DNA of 64,000 bases from Polytrichum commune (GCA_950295325.1 OX485808.1:37902527-37966526); one strand, 5' to 3'. Shown: positions 34,001 to 48,654, counted from the first letter of the stretch. Notes: generated from the letters alone by a model not told the origin. Numbers and translations: made by a program.

Positions 34001-36380
34001 CTCAAAAAGGAGGCATTAGAAAAACACTTCCTTCTGAACTGCATATGTAGAATGTCAGAATATGGAATTTTTACAAATGATGAATGCAGCCATGTTGTTG
34101 AAAGTGAATTTGACTGTCATAGAAATTAATGGGTAGTGAGAAAACATTGTTCTTACAAAGTAATCAACTGTGTAAGAGTTTCAAAAGTGTGTGGAGGAAT
34201 TTCTCCTGAGAAGTGGTTTCGAGCGATAGAATACTCTTGCAGTGTGCCTGTGTTATTGAATTGACTTGGGAAGGGCCCTGTCAATTGATTTCCACTAAAA
34301 TCTCTGCATTTCAATACAAATATAGGACATCAGATTTTACGAATATGATATCACAAGCACAGTAACTGGGAGTTTTTAAATATCAGAAACACTAGTGTCT
34401 TGCTTTTCAACCATCTTGATATTACAACTTTCATGATTCTCATTTGTAGAGACCTTAAAAATCTTCTAAAATTGCAGAAAGGGTATGTCACTAGAACTTC
34501 CAGAACCTGATATCAGTCAGTTTAAAAGATGCTCACAATTGCAAAAGGTTTTGGAGAGATGAAAGCTCAGCTGGGACTTGTCCATTGAAGCTATTGCCAT
34601 GGAGGTCTCTGCAATGTAAAATTCAGTAAACCACCAAGACTTTAGTTCCATATAAGGAGCAAAAGATCACAAAATGCCATAGATGACTATATCTGCCATG
34701 AATACAAATTACGGTTTCATGGGTTGATTAGCAACTTTTGTGATGTAGTTAATGTAAAAATTGGGCAAAACTGTTCACTTTTCCTAAGCTGGGTTTGTTG
34801 ATCACTCTAGGATAGTCTAATCGCAGTCTACTAAGTTTGCACTTGCTGTTAAGTAAAGTCTTAGTCAACTCTGCTTGAAGTTTGACATATTTCCTTCCCT
34901 ATTTCAATATGCAGTACCAGTTAGTCTCAAGTCTTTCTTCCAATTGGATCATCAAGTTAATACTAGCTTCTTTCTTACTGAGGCCACTGCACTCCATTAC
35001 TCTTGGGAATCAGCCTATTCGACCCCATCTTAATGTACTTCTAGTTCCATAAGCCTTTTGGCTTCCTGGACTTTAAGATCAAATTCATTACATTGGTACT
35101 GAATCAATGACATAGTGCACAACTTCATCAATCACATAATTCGGCTCTTACAATACATTCAAAGGTAGTCCACCAAGCTCTTTTGGAAGGGGACCAGTTA
35201 GGTTTGGATTTCCAGTCAAGGTTCTGCACAAGCAATATCACCTCATCAAATCATCTTCATGATTACAAGAACTTATTCTTGGCAAAAAAATATAAAAATA
35301 TTGCCACACATCATTTTAATTCCATTCAACTGAGGGTATCTTTGCTTAGATGAGCTGAAACTTACAGTGTAGCCATGTAGAAGAACGAGCTTATCCCTGA
35401 TGGCAAGGTGCCACTGATGGACGCATCACTTAAAGTCCTGAAATGCATTTCCCAGGTCTTTCTCATTACTGTTTGTCAATACTTTACAAGAACTTAAACA
35501 TGCCCAGCTGAAAATAAATTCAATTTCACATTACAACAGAGTCCGCAATGACCTTCATGACGATCTCATCTCTAAACCTGTATTAAAGATCTTGTACACT
35601 AAGCTACAGTATCATCAGGGGATGATTAAGTGGTCCGGGTAGATTTTGCTCGCAATCAGTCAAGATCCAAGTATTTCCAAGTCCATCCGGTTACATGTTG
35701 ATATCTTTCGGTTTTCCTTTAAAATTGATTCCATAGATTCCTCTAAAAGTATCAGTGATTTGCCTAAAGTCTTGAACTAGAACCAGTCATTTCTCAATCT
35801 CAACTGGCCCATCTGTAACTACCGATCTCCCCATTCTTAGGAGGGATTATCAGACTTTGTACAAATTAAATATTATCACAATTAGAAGACGCTAATTGAG
35901 AGACTTACAGTCCAATGACCCATGTCGTTGTATCACCACTTGTGAAATTGCTTACGTAACGCAAGCAAGTTACGCCCCGCCAATTTGCTTTTTGATTATA
36001 GCAAGGGTAGTCATCGTTGTTTCCTGTTGTGTTATGCCACCCTGCCAAGTTGGTGCCAATGTTGGGAGTACTGGAATTCCATGCTGCCCACAGGCTCTGC
36101 ATTCCTTCAACTGCATCACATCCCAACAACATTAACAACAAATCAGGTTAACAACACCAGACATGATCCTTTGCACACTTTCATGGTTAGACCTAGTGCT
36201 TTCTTAATATGTTGTTGCAAAGTTCTTGTCACAGAATCTATTGGTTTAAGGTATACAGACCATGTTATGTGCTTACTTTTCTGAATCGGAAGCCTACATT
36301 TGATTGCTGTCTGGTTCTGTGAGGATGAAAGAGCAAACACCACAAAGATACATGTTTTAAAGAGATTGGACAACGTCTTC
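28052..36380 (-). CDS. LRR receptor-like kinase (LRR-VIII-like), many exons
   Basis: At least 16 minus-strand exons. Visible parts: a short exon ending at 36277; an LRR N-cap exon 36110-35909 (WAAWNSS, then [14 protein letters not shown]); single-repeat exons near 35440, 35223, 34612, 34305, 33815, 33259, 32850 and 32459 (for example [20 protein letters not shown]); a Cys-rich exon near 31775 (NPYCNYD, CYCKQIC); a membrane segment near 31157-31018 ([19 protein letters not shown]); then the kinase. The kinase has [11 protein letters not shown] (near 30545), VAVKQLF (near 30395), HRDIKASN and DFGLAR (29948-29705), GYVAPEY (29440) and the C-terminal lobe and tail in 28462-28052. All key catalytic residues are present. 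It is a plasma-membrane receptor of unknown ligand. The first exon with ATG and signal peptide was not resolved. Intron load is typical of this family. Confidence 0.8.
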
Positions 36381-36821
36381 AAATTTTATTAAGTACTCCA
36401 CACTCAATAGTGAACACAATTAGGAGGCCCTATGTATTCGGTTAAGAAATCAACAAACATGCACTTCCGATAACCATAACTAAATCAGGGGAGCTCCAAT
36501 TTTTGTTGATCACCGTAGATTTGCTAATGGAACACAAGTTTCATTGTGTAAAACTATTGGGCAGAAGTTAGAGAACATGAAAAGAAAGCGAAAAACACCC
36601 ATACAACCTAAATAGTGGTTTCTTATGCTGTTGCAATGTCCTTGTTACAGAATCTATTGTTTAACATTGTCCAGATGCCCATCTTAGTTCAAACAACCTA
36701 GACATTGTAGGGGTTAGGTGAACTTAGCAAAGGAGGGGCAACACTTGGAGATGACAGTAATACTCATCCTGCTTGGGATGCCCTCTCTAACTTTGTTGAG
36801 AATATGCTGATAGATAGATAT

Positions 36822-36845
36822 AAATAAATAAATAAATAAATAAAT
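36822..36845. repeat. Tetranucleotide AAAT microsatellite
   Basis: Six units of AAAT in a gene-free stretch upstream of the receptor kinase. Confidence 0.9.
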
Positions 36846-37149
36846 CTTCTTTCTTTTTTTGATAAATAATGGATACATGCTACTCTTCCAAGAAATTTGT
36901 CGATGTAATTGAAGTCGTTGCAAATACACCAGATGGTGCAGACACCTCTCAAGAGATGGCGGACTTCAAAATTGGTAGCAGAGTTTTAATGGGTTTCACC
37001 TGCTCTCTTCATGCTTATGACAAGTGCTGATCTTGTCAAGGATCAAGGTTTCTCAAGGCCCAGGAATTTGAGGATAATAAAGGGGGTGTTACAACAGGAC
37101 TGGGTTGAGAATATGGCACAAACTTCCACTTCCCAAAACTATTCAGAGC

Positions 37150-37278
37150 TGTAGGTGTCAAGAAGCTTACGGTCGTATGGGGAGAAATAGGCGGTCTGTT
37201 GGATCGAGACAGGCAGGAAATGTGCCACACAAATCAGTGCAAAGACCAGCTTGGTCAAAGCTCCCATTGTTGAATACA
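37150..37278 (-). pseudogene. Signal-peptide-like fragment with malectin-type start
   Basis: ATG at 37278 opens a 46-codon frame with a hydrophobic leader (LTKLVFALICVAHFLPVS) followed by TAYFSPYDRKLL, like the start of malectin-like ectodomains of receptor kinases, then a stop. A donor-like GTAAGC lies within. It could be the true first exon of the receptor kinase downstream, but the phases I tried to the next exons give stops, so a remnant is also likely. Confidence 0.35.
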
Positions 37279-37618
37279 TCCTGATATTCTGGGGAAACTA
37301 GGGGGTCGCTTGAACAGCCGGTGGAGATAAAATTGTGAACCATGAAGGGCTTCTACAACGCCTTCAAAGCTGGAAAACTTCAACCTGCACATTCACATCC
37401 ACATCAAGTTAAGGACACCCTTAGTATTCAGGAAATAGTTCGAAAAAAGTAATAAACTAAAGGACATACACAGAGTACTGCTCATCGAAGTTCAGAGACA
37501 CATGTATGAAGAAAAAGTTTGACAGCTAATTGCTTGGAGGGAAATTTGTGAAATTCTCAAGTAGCAAGCCATCAGATTATTATTCCTTAGGAAGATCCCC
37601 AAGGTTGACAATGATGTC

Positions 37619-37642
37619 CACACACACACACACACACACACA
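37619..37642. repeat. CA dinucleotide microsatellite
   Basis: Twelve CA units followed by TATATG. Confidence 0.95.
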
Positions 37643-40600
37643 TATATGACATGAAATGTTGTGTGATCACTCTCTATTTTTCTAAGTTTAAGGAAGTTTG
37701 GGTTGCCACCTTGCTTGTCAAGGAAACTTGAATTCCATGCCACAACCTCTACAGTCCTTCTGGTGTCACCAATCTTACAATCTTAGCAAAAAAAAGTGAT
37801 CCTTTCACTCCCCTATACACTCAAACAACCAAAATCATTTCTTGCATGAATTTAGTGTGCTTTCTTACTGTGCAAGACAAATCTTCAGCAAGTGCAATGT
37901 ACACTCCTGGGAATATTTGTGATTCTTAAGCATAGCACCCCGTACCTAGAGCCAGGTGGTTAACTCAACCTTAACCACCAAAGGGTGTGAATGCTCCATT
38001 ATATCCGGTAGTGGATAAATTTTGCTAGGTTTGTGCAAAGGGAGGCGGTTGCGACAAGATGAGTCATGAAACATGGCGAAGGTGTAGGATGACACTCAGA
38101 TTTGCCTTCACCTCCAGTGGAGAATTCAGTGTGAATCTACAGCAATTTAGAAGCGAGAAATGTTCACTTAGCCAAGAGACTTGAAATCTAAACACTGTTA
38201 CATCAGAAAAATTGAGCTGACTACTCCACAGATTTGGGTTTTTCCAGCATTAGAGAGAGCTTTGGAGATTGAGAAACACAAATATGTTCGGCGAAAAGTG
38301 GCCACTTAATTTGACTTCTCTCAAACAGGACACGTAAACCTCCTGTCTTTTTAAGTGAAACTAGCCACAACCATCACCACTTGCTAAAATTGAAAATCAA
38401 TGGTGGATCTTACAATTCCTTACTGTTTCCGAAAGGTTGAAACCCCGTTGAACTTCCAAGATTCGAAGACATGCACAAGAATCATGATGCCAGGTCAGCT
38501 TGCAGCCTGCGCATGACAACAATAAACATAGGAGAGTTGCATCCCAAGATTTTTGAAGATTCAAGTAAAGCTGCTGACTCAGTATCCGTAACTCATCAAG
38601 GCCATTTTCTTATCATAATCTGGCAGACGATTCAATCAAATTCGAGAACAACACAGCGTATGCATCCTTCCCAACCAGGTTGCAGCTCCATCCAGTAACT
38701 GCAGCGACAAGCTACGAGCGTCTTAAATCTCCTAACAAACCTGTAATGACCCTGTGTAAGTTACATCCCAAGTACTAATACATTATCTCTAATCAAGCTG
38801 CCCCCAAGATTGCTAGTTTCTACAGATTGTTTGCTACAAGTCTGAGTAAGTACTTGGCCCGACTTCAGGTGATGAAGATTTTTGCAAGCAGGATGTAATT
38901 AGGGTTAGAGGCTCAAGGATTATTGTGATGAATTCTCTAACGCTGACGAGCTGATCGCATTACACTGAATATTGTAATAAGTGGAATATGGTATTTTATG
39001 TCACTGTGGGAACTTTTCTAATGATATTCCTCATGGATAAGTTTCTCATGAGAGAGGAGTTAAGTCCCTGGCAGGTAAAGTTGGCTACAGAAGTCACCAG
39101 ACACACTGTTTTGATGCATAATAAGTCAGTAAGTTGACAGGCATATTTGTATCCTGTAAGCTGTTACAAGATTTGGAGTACTGAACAAGCCAGTCAATGA
39201 CTCAGTGCGTTCTTCAAAGCAATTGCTTGGAATTTCAATCCCACACGGGGACCGGTGCGTTCTTCAAAGCAATTTCTTGGAATTTCAATGCCACTGGGGG
39301 ACTGCTGTAGACAAAGTTTAGTATGATGTGGACTTAGATAGAGTGGGTTTCCATGTTCATCACCGAAGCACTAGATTCTAGATTGTTGATGAGTTGGATG
39401 TATTCTCATGAAGATAACAAAAGCAACCAAATAATCATATTTTGGTTCCTTTTTCATAATGTGGAGGGCCATGATCAGTTCTTTTTTCCGGCTATTAGTA
39501 GCCATTTTGTTATAGTGAAGTGAATTCATTTACAAACATGTTAGAAAATTTGGACTTTTGTTCTTGTAAGGTATCACCTCTACTCTTTGTGAAGAAGAGG
39601 TGTTGCCAACTAGCTTCACATGGGTGGACAGGAGTCCCCTAAAAATGGGGACCGGTTCTAAGCTCCATTATTGGGAGTAGCCAATCATCTCTAGTTTGAG
39701 CCGTGGATGGAGCCCATCCTCCTATCCAAGGGCTCACGACACCTAGGGTTTAGTTGAGTGGGGTGAGTGGTGTCACCACTTTCTCTCCATTCTTCACCCC
39801 TCTAATCACCACCCTCTTGCTATCTCAGCTTGCACCTTGTAGCCTCTTAGTAGTCATTGTAGTCATGTAGTGTTGATTTAATGGCGCCACCTTTTGATTG
39901 TAGTGGAGTTTAAGAATTTTGAATACCAAATTTTAAGTTCCGGAGTGGGAGAATATTGGTGTTGCTTGAATGTAGCTTGCAAAGATTCTTATTTGGGGCT
40001 TGTAGTGGGTATGCATTCCCAAAGGCATTCAACCTTGTTAGTTTCCCTTATGATGAGGTTTGTGATTCATGGATGGGACAGGAATTCCAATGGTATGGAA
40101 TTGAGAGTTGAATTCGGATAGTAGGAGATTTTGATATGTACCAATAGTAGAATTCATAACCACAATTGCGCCTTTTGATGCAATTTTGTTGATGCAAAAG
40201 GCCAACCTCCCTCCCTATTTATTTCTACTTGTATATATGGTTGTATGCGTGGTCTTTTAAAGCAACAATGTTCATTTTGGGTGTATTCTCTTGTTTAAGT
40301 GGGGTGCTCCAATCTTATTTGGTGTAGAATTGCATTAGATACTTCAAGCATATGATGTTTCAATGTTGATCATCTAGTATATGTGTGAACTAGTTCAATT
40401 TGGTGATTCAATTTTTTTCCATGTAAAATTAGAAATTGCCACCCGAATTGACACCTAAGTTATGTGCAATTGCCAAACACTCCTTTTCAATTCATCTAAA
40501 TGTTGCCACCCAAAACTCCACCAACAATCTCAAGCTCACCACATTGGTTGCTTTTAAACTCAGCATGTAGCCAAATGTACTACTTTGCAAAAAAAAAACA

Positions 40601-43600
40601 AATAATAAGAGTTGGCTGTGACCGTGGCCCATCAATAAAATTCCATGCGCCCACTAAACACCTAAGATAACAGTGGTTGGCTGACACATACAAACTCTAC
40701 CCCATCATTTTTTACTACAATTGTCCGTAATCCCACCAAAGTCTAGTGGGCAAGTAGGATAAATGAAATCTCACCCTAATTTGGAATTTTCACTATGCAC
40801 CCACTTCTAGTAAACATGAAACACGCAAATAGTGCAAGATGATTAGCATATCCAAATCATGCATGTAGTCATTTGCCTCATTAGTTTGGAACTCACATGC
40901 ATATTTTATTCATTATCAAGGTGAAGATTATATTCTCAATAAGTGGCCATAAAAATCTCCCCAATTTCGTTGGCTATTAAACATAGCACGATTAGCGTAT
41001 ATTGAATACATAGTCCAATTTCTTTCGAGCACATGCCTCTTTGGTGTCCACTCTTAGAATTACACCTAACCACATACAACTCAAATTTAGGTGTCCAATT
41101 TATTGCTATCTTGGAAATAGGTATGTCTACCTTATCATAATAAGTTGTTTTTATTATTGTATTACATATTAGCAGGTGCCTTAAAGGACACAAGGTCTCA
41201 ATATACATCCATACACACAATTCATATGAGCCACACCAAGTTCACATTTTACATATTTATGAGTTTGAAACCTTATTTATACATTGTCTTTATGTCAAGA
41301 AGAAAAACAAGATTATACTCATAATATGTGACATTTATGATACAATGCAACTTATGAATTTACATCCAAGGGCACTCAAACTACATATTTGAATTCAAAT
41401 CTTCTAATAATATATCAAGTATTTGACTGATTCAAAATATACAATTGAAGAATAAGTTAAATTTTAGATAGAATCACTTCCAACCTTATGCTAAAAATGA
41501 AATATGAAGTTCAAATACATGTCTTTGTGCATGAAGAGGCCTAGTCTCTACCTTTTAGACACTTAAGGGTTAACCACTAATTGACCATGCCCTTTCCTAA
41601 CAAAATTTGGTTCAAAAGTGATTCGAATTTGACACAATTTTCGTGGCATTTAAAGGTAAACCATGGATTTCTTTTGTATGGACGTCTGAGGCATGGAGTT
41701 GGTCCCTAGCACAAAATATTGTAGTCATCCAATCCATTTCATCGGAAAGATTATAACAAAATAATTGAAGGTGGTTGTTGGGAAGACATTGCAAAAAGTT
41801 ACACAATGAATTAGAGTGACAAAAGATGGGCAAGATGACTCAAACTTCTAAGCTATATTCTTCCAGTTTTGTGCAAAGGACTAAGAAATCCACAATTCCA
41901 TGTTCATTGCCCTTAAAAAATTGATGGCATGAATTTTGAATGGGTTTGGCAATCAACATTGGCTTGGAGGAGCCTCATTATACAAGGAATGTTCAATAAT
42001 TTCTTCTTCACACAAAGTTAGGAGTATGGAAATGTGATACACATATATTAATAAGAATCAAAATATCTATATACTCCACTAGAGTTGTTTATCCTATGGA
42101 AAGGCCACATGAACCGCTACACAATGCGATGTTTTTAGTTCTAGGTGCCAACTAAGGTGGGCAAGTGAAGGATTGGCAAAACTTCAGAGGGTGTGCCTAA
42201 TTGCTCTGCCCCATGACACATCTACACATGCAATTTGCCCCCCCCCCCCCCAACATGTGGGCACATGCAGTTGAGCACAAACTACCCAATGTCTAAAAAA
42301 TTTACATTGGATTCCAAATCTCTTTTCTCTTAGAGGTTGAAATTAACACTCCCAAGCTAGGTTTTTATTTGTTGGAAATGTCATTGAGACATAAATATCA
42401 ATCAACCACTCATGAAACATTTGAAATGAGTTTTAAATGCGATGACACTCACATCCCAACTTGCATGTTTGGCAACAAGACTAGACTACTCTCCCATATG
42501 TGCACCCACATGCTCCACATAGAAAAGCTTGGCCAGCAGGATGCTTGGAGATGCTAGCCAAAGTTTTGCTGGACAATTATAATTCTAATATGAGCACATG
42601 GAGCAAACATAGATTTTATTGTCCAACTTCACATCATAGACTTTGAGCCATAACACGACAATGAGGACAAGGACAAGGGGGCCTTCTATGAAAATTGGTA
42701 CTTACTTGCTAGGAATTTGCGGGCGATGGAGAGGCACAAAATATATATGGTAGAACCCCACCCTTGCCCACGCCGGATGCTGAAGGGACCCCAACGAGCT
42801 TTGTCCGACGTGACAAATGCTCATGGGGCCCACCACCACCTCTGCCTCCCTAAACTTTTCATGTCCTTGCCCATGTGGCCCGCGCAAGGCTACCAGTCAT
42901 CTCTTCCCAAACGCCTCTCTTCTCCAATGTCCCGCACTTCAACACAATAACAATTGTCATTTAGCAAAGCTTCTTCAATACCATGGTGTTGTCCTTCATA
43001 AGTCTTGTCCTTCACTGCAATTGCCCTTGAGGACTCAATCTTCTCATGCACTGCGATTGTCCTTCATCAATCTTGTCCCCTACTCCGATTGTCCTTCAAG
43101 ACTTTGTTTTGTCCTCCATGCCTATTGTCCTTTACCAAGATTTTTGAATCTGATCGACCGCCATTGCGATTGTCCTTCACGGAGGACGTTAAACCTCCCC
43201 TTACGAAGGTCACTTATCCACAAATCCCATATTGAGTGCACTTTACTTTCAGGTCCAAAATCCAATATATATGTTCACTTCCATTGAGTGAAAATAAGCA
43301 ATTGACTAGGTTTCCATTTTCGAAGTGAAACCGTTAATAAAGCATGTAATCAACCTAGAAGTCAAAAATATAACAAAACCTTCATTAGCACTAAGGTTAT
43401 AATTTTTGTGACTTACCATTGAAAAAGTCTTTGTGACTTTGTCATTCTAAAATAGAACTAAAATAAGTATTTTATTTTTAATATATTTATTTGATAATAT
43501 TTTACTCAATACCCTCTAATTTCACAAAGTATTCATGCACATTCAAACTATTTAAGTGTGATTGAATGTAATGAGGTGTAAATAACCGTATTAGAAGTTA

Positions 43601-44846
43601 ATTGAGTGCAAGGCCTAGGTTTCTACAAGTATTCATACACATTTAAACTATTTAATTGGCCTTAATTAGGATTGAATAGACTTAGTTACATTGAATCACA
43701 CTTAAATAGTTTATTAAATACCATAACAATGTATAAAAAAAATTTAACTACTCCATAACTTTAGGATAATATTCTATTGTAATTTGGTCTATGTAGTTTA
43801 GATTTTAAATACGACAAAACCCAAGGAAACCCTCAAGAAATACTCAAAAGGTGATCTTTATATCATCTAGGTGTCTCATATAAGTTTTATCAGGACAATA
43901 TTAGATTCATCTCATGTTATTTACGCTTTTAGGTAGACCATTCATACACTCAAGCATAAGGGTTTAGAAGTCTCTCAACTACTGTGTATGCATTTGGTGA
44001 TAACCTCTCAATCTCACATTATTTACCCGTGCAATAATTCGGCAATGAGTTCACATTCATTGGACCTTGTGCAGTACACAAGCACAGCCACAGTCATTGT
44101 CAATAGCCTTGCAATAAGTATTCCATTTTTGTCTTTTTACCAAAGCCAATGGCATTTAGGCGTGGTCAAGAATCTTGAGTTGATTAGTCTCTTTAATGTA
44201 ACTTGAATTGGCAATGTAAGGCACCCTTACAAGGTTTTTAATTTTCCTTCATTAAAACTCAATTTAGTTATGTTGTCTTTCAATTGTCTTTACCTCATTA
44301 CCAATCACAAAGGTAAATAGCCATTGCTAGTGTTCAACGCTCAAGGGTCAAATTTGTTGACATCAAGGATCGCTGTACCCTTCATAGGCAATAGTTGCAC
44401 CTATTTGTCCTTTCAGCGTCTAGCCTGCCAAAAATTAGAAATGTAGGAATGGTCCGTGGTTATAGAAGTCTATGGCCTCTTCAAATTTTAGAGACTCAGA
44501 GTTGTGCAACCTATCAAGCAATTGTATTACATTTGTAAGTGAAGGTCATCATCGGTCACAAAAGCAACCAAACAATAGCCTAAACCTTCAAACAAATAAT
44601 ACCATTCCTTAATCAAATAGTTCTCAAGTAGCACCCTTCAGTGTTTTAGAATCCCAATGTTCCGTCCCAAACAAGCAATTGGTAAGGAGATAAGTCAATT
44701 ATGTTCCTTCATGCTTTTAATCATAATGGAAAAACACACTAGTGGGCTATTACCATTTCAAGCACAATGGTAATGGGTTTAGGGTTTCAAGCACCATTTC
44801 AAGCACCATTTCATATTACAACAAGAACTAGTGCTACCATGTCCTT
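37643..44846. other. Gene-free stretch
   Basis: I see no supported gene. A short direct duplication lies at 39205-39245 and 39256-39296 (both contain GGTGCGTTCTTCAAAGCAAT or a close variant). 42980-43190 has a degenerate tandem repeat around ATTGTCCTTCA. A C-run is at 42238-42250. The rest is AT-rich with stops in all frames. Confidence 0.5.
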
Positions 44847-45319
44847 CATAACATTAAGTAGCAATGCTAGTAGGGTACCCTTTGAGTACCTGCAATATTA
44901 CCTCAACAAGAAGGGAAATGCTTGCAAAGCAAGGGTGAATGAATGGAGAATCAATCAAATATAATAGCCTCAAAAAGGTATCAAAGAGGTTTCCATGCGG
45001 GTGTCGGAAGACTTTTCCAAAAAGTGCAATTACCTTCTTGACCTCACCAACTTTTCCGTTGAATTATAGCTATTTAGATTTGTTTGGTTCGTAATTTAGC
45101 TTAGATTAGAACCTTTACCACCACTTGACATTAGTTTTGTCCCGGAAACCAGCATAAATAGTTCTAAGCATTGAAAGTAACTACCCAAATAAATCAAAAA
45201 TAGCCTAAAAAAAACTCAAAGGTAGTGCCACCTTTGCTCTTGAAAGAGCATCAAATCGGCATGCGCCAGTTTGATGTTCATTTAAGAAGACCATTCCGGG
45301 CTTGTTACTCAATGTTATG
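44847..45319. mobile_element. MITE-like element, 473 bp, copy 1
   Basis: Left end CATAACATTAAGTAGCAA (44847-44864) and right end, read in reverse, CATAACATTGAGTAACAA (45319-45302) form 18-bp inverted ends with two mismatches. The interior matches, in inverted orientation, the segment from 63604 to the window edge. An internal hairpin (AAAGAGCATCAAA...TTTGATG) lies near 45243-45279. No coding capacity. The target duplication is unclear. Confidence 0.65.
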
Positions 45320-46425
45320 TTAACTCATTCATGTGAAGACTATTGTCTAAATCCTACTTCCAAGTATCTTTGATTTTCAGTAAACACTACTTTTTAGAGT
45401 CCATTGTTCAATGATTTGGGCGAACCAACCCATACACTTGTTCCTTGTTGGATGCCTATATCATTGCCTCCAAGGAACGAGTGTACGAGTTGGTTTGCCA
45501 CAACCATTGTTCAATCATCACACCTTACATCCTAGGAAATTAATTGACAACCAAAATTAGGCCTTCAGCAACTGGAATAATAATCTTGCAATTCCATAAC
45601 CATTCTAAAGAAAAGAAAACATCATTTATGTTGTGAATAAAGTATTGCGAACTATCAACCATTACCTAGCATTTCAGTTTTATGGCAAAGATTTGTCTCC
45701 TTTCTCAACTGATAAGATAACAAATCTCCTATGAAACTGCCCTAACTATGAGTCAATTACTCCAGGAGCTCACAGTCAATTTACATATACAAAGACAATG
45801 GCATGGATTAAACTTTTGACAATTTTTTGTCCCACAAAGGGAAACCATATTTCAGTTCAATGAATCCCTCTTAAAGGAACTCGCAAATGAACCATAACAG
45901 AAAAGGAATTTCAAGATTAATATAGTATTGATAATCCAATACAAACACCCTAGATATCCTATGATTTGTTGTCAAACAATAGCCTTTCAACTATGAATCC
46001 CTCATAGCATGCTATATACAAGAACCATAACCAAAAATCACAAACAACAAGGAGACAGGGGCTTCAGCTCTATTCTGACACTAATAAAACATCTATACAC
46101 TCCCTCCTCCTTGGAAGCTTTTGACCATATGTTTGTAAAGCACACGTGCAAATATCAAAGTTCATACCCTTTACTACCGTAACACCATAGCAGGTTCGTT
46201 CATAAATAATTCCCCCAAAAAAAATGTAAAAAAATAGAAATTACAGGCAAAGAGAAACGAATAACTCTCAAATTATACTGTGATAAAAACGAAAAGACAG
46301 AAAATCAGGGCCACCACTATGTCTACAACCTGGCAACATGTTCCACTCCCTCAACTTTCAATGTTGAACGCCAAGCCCTGTGTCGCATAAGACCCTCTCT
46401 CGCACAACACTCTCCATCTCTCATC
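45320..46425. other. Gene-free stretch
   Basis: Nothing recognisable; stops in all frames, AT-rich. Confidence 0.5.
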
Positions 46426-47545
46426 TCGGAGGTACTCATTCTTGTTGCAATGAGTCGGCAGCACGATTTCGAGAAAGTTTCGTGTTTCTCGTGGTTCTCT
46501 GTGGACATTTTGAAGTGATTGTTTGTTTGTTTTTAGCTTCAAGGCAAATGGAGGCAAGCTTTGGTGCAATGGCTCCGGGGAAGATGCGAGGAGGTAATTT
46601 CTAGTTCTTTTCATAATGAGCCAACGGCGCGGTTTGAGCGAGTGATGTGTTTCTTGTGATTATTTCAAGGAATTGATTGTTTATTAAGCTTCAAGGTAAC
46701 GGATGGGAGGTGGGTTTTCGTGCAATGGCTTTGAATTAGATGTGATGAGGCGCTTCCCAGATCTTTTTTGCAATGATTTAATGGCACAATGTGAGAAAAT
46801 GCCGTGTTCCTGTGGTCCCCTGTGGATTTTGAAAGCGATTACTTGTTGTTTTAGTTTCAATGCAATTGGAGCTAGGTTCTGGTGCAATGGCTTTGAATTA
46901 GGTGTAATGAGGGTTTTTGTACATCTTGTTGCAATGAACCAATCCTGTGATTTGAGCAAGTGTCGTGTTTCTTGTGGTTCCGTGTAGATATTTCAAGTGA
47001 TTGTTTGTTGTTTTAGCTTCGGGGCAATTGGATCTAGGCTTTGGTGCAATGGCTTTGATTTAGATGTAAGGAGGTTTCTACATCTCTGTTGCAGTGAGCC
47101 AATGGTGTGATTTGTGCGAGTTTCTTGCGGTTACTTTAAGTGATTGATGTTTTTTCTTAGCTTCAAGGCAATGGATGGTAGCTAGGTTTTGGTGCAATGT
47201 CGTCGAATTAGAGTTTTTTTAAAATTAAAATTTATGCAATGAGTCTGGTGTGATTTGAGTGGCGTGTTTCTTATGGTTTCATGTGGATCTTTGAAGTGAT
47301 TGGTTGTTATTTTAGCTTGAGGGCAATGGGAGCTAGGTATTCATACAATGGCTTTGAATTAGATGTGACAAGTTTTTCTCTAGATCTTGTTGCAACGAGT
47401 CAATGTTGTGATTTGAGGAAGTATGATGTTCCTTGTGGTTCCATGTGGATGTTTTCAGCGATTGATTGTTTTTTTTGAGCTTCAAGGCAATGGGAGCTAG
47501 ATTTTCGTGCAATGACTCTACATTAATTTTGATAAAGGTTGAGTA
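46426..47545. repeat. Diverged tandem array, unit about 170-200 bp
   Basis: About six units share landmarks in the same order: GAGCCAATGGTGTGATTTGAG, CGTGTTTCTTGTGGTT, TGAAGTGATTG with a T-rich run, TTTTAGCTTCAAGGCAATGG, GGTGCAATGGCTTTGAATTA and GATGTGATGAGG. Divergence between units is large. Short frames that recur once per unit are by-products. It may be an old satellite or the remains of a duplicated non-coding exon. Confidence 0.75.
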
Positions 47546-48654
47546 AGTTTTGAGCGATTTAAATACCAGTGTGCAGGTGATGCATCTTCAGACTCGAAAT
47601 TGTCCTTGTCTCGGTGTCAGGGTTAAGCTTGCGGAGCTTAACCCTGTGATGAGAGTATTATTTCTAGTGAGAAGGTGTGGTAAGTGTTGTTGTTGTGGCT
47701 ATGGGCAAATCAATGCAGAGGAGCCTTACTCTGTGTAGGAGCAGCAGAGATCGTGGAGATTTGAGGAATCCGTTACTCAGCAACATCCTCAACGTTATGC
47801 CTCAAAGTGGAATCACTCATACGACTCAAATGTTGTTATAGTAGACTTGAAGGGCATGGACAGGCTGCATGGAGCCAACAATCGGCTCGGAATCTGATGC
47901 CAGCCATCAAATACGGCAGACTAAAACTGTAGAGAAGGTTAGAGTTTTATACTAACACCTAGGGTACTGGAACAAGAGTTTAGGATTATGATGAAAAAAG
48001 ACTTGAGGCAAATGAATTGGACATAATTCAAGAATTTTGACTATGAAGCAATGCATCTTAGGTATAAGCAATGTTGCTTACGACCACGCAAACCTGTGAG
48101 GCCAAATCCACCACCCTTTAGCGTCCTAGTCCGGGTGATGGCTTTGAGAATCATATGTATCTACTATAATTTTGAACCATGTGCAAGGCAATTGTCATAT
48201 TCAAGGGAACACATTTTGTTTCACTCATTGTGCTTTATTGATGTTAGACCCTTGGCTTGTGGTAGAATTGGCTTCCTCAAGGTCCACTCCGAAGCCTTAT
48301 TCACGCATGCCCTTAATGACACTCCCCTTACTCTTTTAATCTTTACTTCCTTCTTCTTGCTATTGCAAGGAGCCTCCACATTGTCCATTAACTGTGCGCG
48401 TGATTTATGGTGACTGGAGAGTATGCAAGTGTTGAAAAACACTTTACTCTATAGTCAATGTTACATTCAATCACATGAGACTTCCACACACCTTGCCTAT
48501 CCTATTGAGCCTAAAACTTGTCTAAGAACTATTTTAGTCTACGATTGGTCTAACACCCTATTGGATGGTTTAGTGGTTCCCTCCACACAACCTTAACATT
48601 AACTTGCTAAACCTGCCAACCGTCTAATTAACCATTGGTAACTTGCCTAGCAGC
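47546..48654. other. Gene-free stretch
   Basis: A plus-strand frame at 48051-48413 (120 codons) has no recognisable motif and non-coding-like composition. Nothing else was seen. Confidence 0.4.
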
